From assembly GCA_905204385.1 (NCBI GenBank), contig CAJKZL010000254.1:1-5402 (forward strand): 5,402 nucleotides of DNA, read 5' to 3'. A program made the position numbers and the translations under genes. Below, piece by piece: positions 4,684 through 5,402 of the stretch (positions are counted from its first letter, which is position 1; each line of letters opens with the position of its first letter). The stretch is from an uncultured Odoribacter sp. (GTDB lineage: Bacteria > Bacteroidota > Bacteroidia > Bacteroidales > Marinifilaceae). Under the pieces are notes generated by a model. It was given only the letters and a program-made list of their open reading frames with translations. It searched no databases and was not told the DNA's origin.

Positions 4684-5402
4684 TCATGCACTCGATGCCT
4701 TTCCGTTTCAGTTGTTCTCCTGCGCGAACAGCAGCTTCGCGGGTCGTATAAACACCGGTACAATAGCGGACAATGCCCGGTTTCACCTGCTCTGTATACA
4801 GCACCGGGAAGTGAACCGCAAACCGGGGAATTTTTCGGAAGAGTCCCAATTGAAGGGTATAAAATGTCCCTTCTATCGAACTCAACGGCTTTAACCGGGT
4901 CTCGCCTGCCTTTCCATTTTCCTCTTGGTTTTCCTTTATTTCAGGGCGACGCAAAGAATCCGGCATCGGTCGATAATCCGTACGGATCACCCTAAATTCC
5001 GTCCGCCGGTTCAGTTGTAACGCCAATTTGCGTTGTTCTCCTTCCAGACTTCCGATCTTTTTTTCATCCAACACCTCTCCGGCTTTCAGAAAAGGATATA
5101 TCGCAGCTTCCCTTTCGTCGATCAACCGGGGCTGCGATTCCCCATATCCCCGGGCTTGCAGGCGGTCGGGGCATACTCCCTTTCCGATAAGATAATCCAC
5201 AACGGCCCGGGCCCTTTTCTCCGACAAAACCTGATTGGCCTCCTCTTCTCCCACCTGATCCGTATGTGCAGCCAACTCAATGGTGATGTTAGGGTTATCC
5301 TCTAATATCTGAAGCAAGCCTTCCAGACTTTCCCGGGCATCTTCCCTTAACTCCCATTGTGCCAGATCAAAATAAATTTCCTGGATCACATTCGGTTTTC
5401 CG
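4664..5402 (-). CDS. OmpA-family outer-membrane protein with a C-terminal SPOR-like domain, N-terminus missing
   Basis: The frame is open to the right edge, so only the last 245 residues are seen; GTG 5389 is not taken as a start because coding continues through it. Visible residues about 5-140 are an OmpA-like peptidoglycan-binding domain: YFDLAQWELR, then AHTDQVG (45-51; Asp48) and LSEKRARAVVDYL (59-71; Arg63), where Asp and Arg bind the diaminopimelate of peptidoglycan, ending NRRTEFRVI (131-139). An insertion (about 93-125) between GYGESQP and the last strand is common in Bacteroidetes OmpA domains. After a charged linker (141-175), FYTLQLGLF (180-188) and YCTGVYTTREAAVRAGEQLKRKG look like the two repeats of a SPOR domain, which binds denuded septal glycan. 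The protein should tie the outer membrane to the wall. The missing N-terminus could carry TPR or propeller repeats, as in PorE-like proteins; this cannot be judged. It converges on the anti-sigma candidate. Confidence 0.85.
   Translation of the reverse strand, partial: GKPNVIQEIYFDLAQWELREDARESLEGLLQILEDNPNITIELAAHTDQVGEEEANQVLSEKRARAVVDYLIGKGVCPDRLQARGYGESQPRLIDEREAAIYPFLKAGEVLDEKKIGSLEGEQRKLALQLNRRTEFRVIRTDYRPMPDSLRRPEIKENQEENGKAGETRLKPLSSIEGTFYTLQLGLFRKIPRFAVHFPVLYTEQVKPGIVRYCTGVYTTREAAVRAGEQLKRKGIECMIKKFDR

Noticed and set aside
4488..5305. Plus-strand ORFs overlapping the anti-sigma and OmpA-like genes
   Set aside because: Out-of-frame or antisense to genes with clear domains.

Overview
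The window looks like chromosomal DNA from an anaerobic gut-type member of the Bacteroidales. Three things point there. The promoters have the Bacteroidetes form (TTTG, about 20 bases, TAnnTTTG) rather than TTGACA/TATAAT. Start codons lack obvious Shine-Dalgarno sequences. The proteins (OmpA-SPOR envelope protein, ECF sigma factor with a small membrane partner, secreted thioredoxin-like protein) are typical of the group. An Odoribacter/Butyricimonas-like source is possible but cannot be fixed from this much sequence.

Layout. Bases 1-1248 hold the tail of a probable alpha/beta-hydrolase and, 5 bases later, a secreted thioredoxin-fold protein. A long non-coding stretch follows (about 1249-2017). 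It begins with a near-perfect REP-like palindrome against the thioredoxin stop codon, continues with two further foldable segments (1323-1361 and 1382-1492), becomes very AT-rich, and ends with a promoter-like box and a leader hairpin before a 54-residue ORF of unknown function. Bases 2211-2980 carry what I read as a Fic toxin-antitoxin pair: a 55-residue VbhA-like antitoxin on the plus strand with the S-x-x-x-E-G inhibitory motif, and a complete Fic AMP-transferase on the minus strand. The genes face each other tail to tail and overlap by 11 bases, which is not the usual antitoxin-first operon. A nested inverted repeat lies between the fic gene and its neighbour.

Bases 3195-4683 form an envelope-signalling block. 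A three-pass membrane protein (minus strand) diverges from an ECF sigma factor, which is followed 17 bases later by a two-pass membrane protein that is a good anti-sigma candidate. The divergent region holds a clear promoter plus 10-bp phased repeats and a 7-bp inverted repeat around the -33 element, so regulated or autoregulated expression is plausible. The window closes with the C-terminal part of an OmpA-family peptidoglycan-binding protein carrying a SPOR-like C-terminus. It is convergent with the anti-sigma candidate and overlaps it by 20 bases.

The most interesting points are the convergent Fic/VbhA-like pair with an almost leaderless antitoxin promoter, the unexplained structured DNA/RNA at 1249-1492, and the operator-like repeats before the sigma factor. 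No CRISPR array, tRNA, rRNA or transposase gene was seen.
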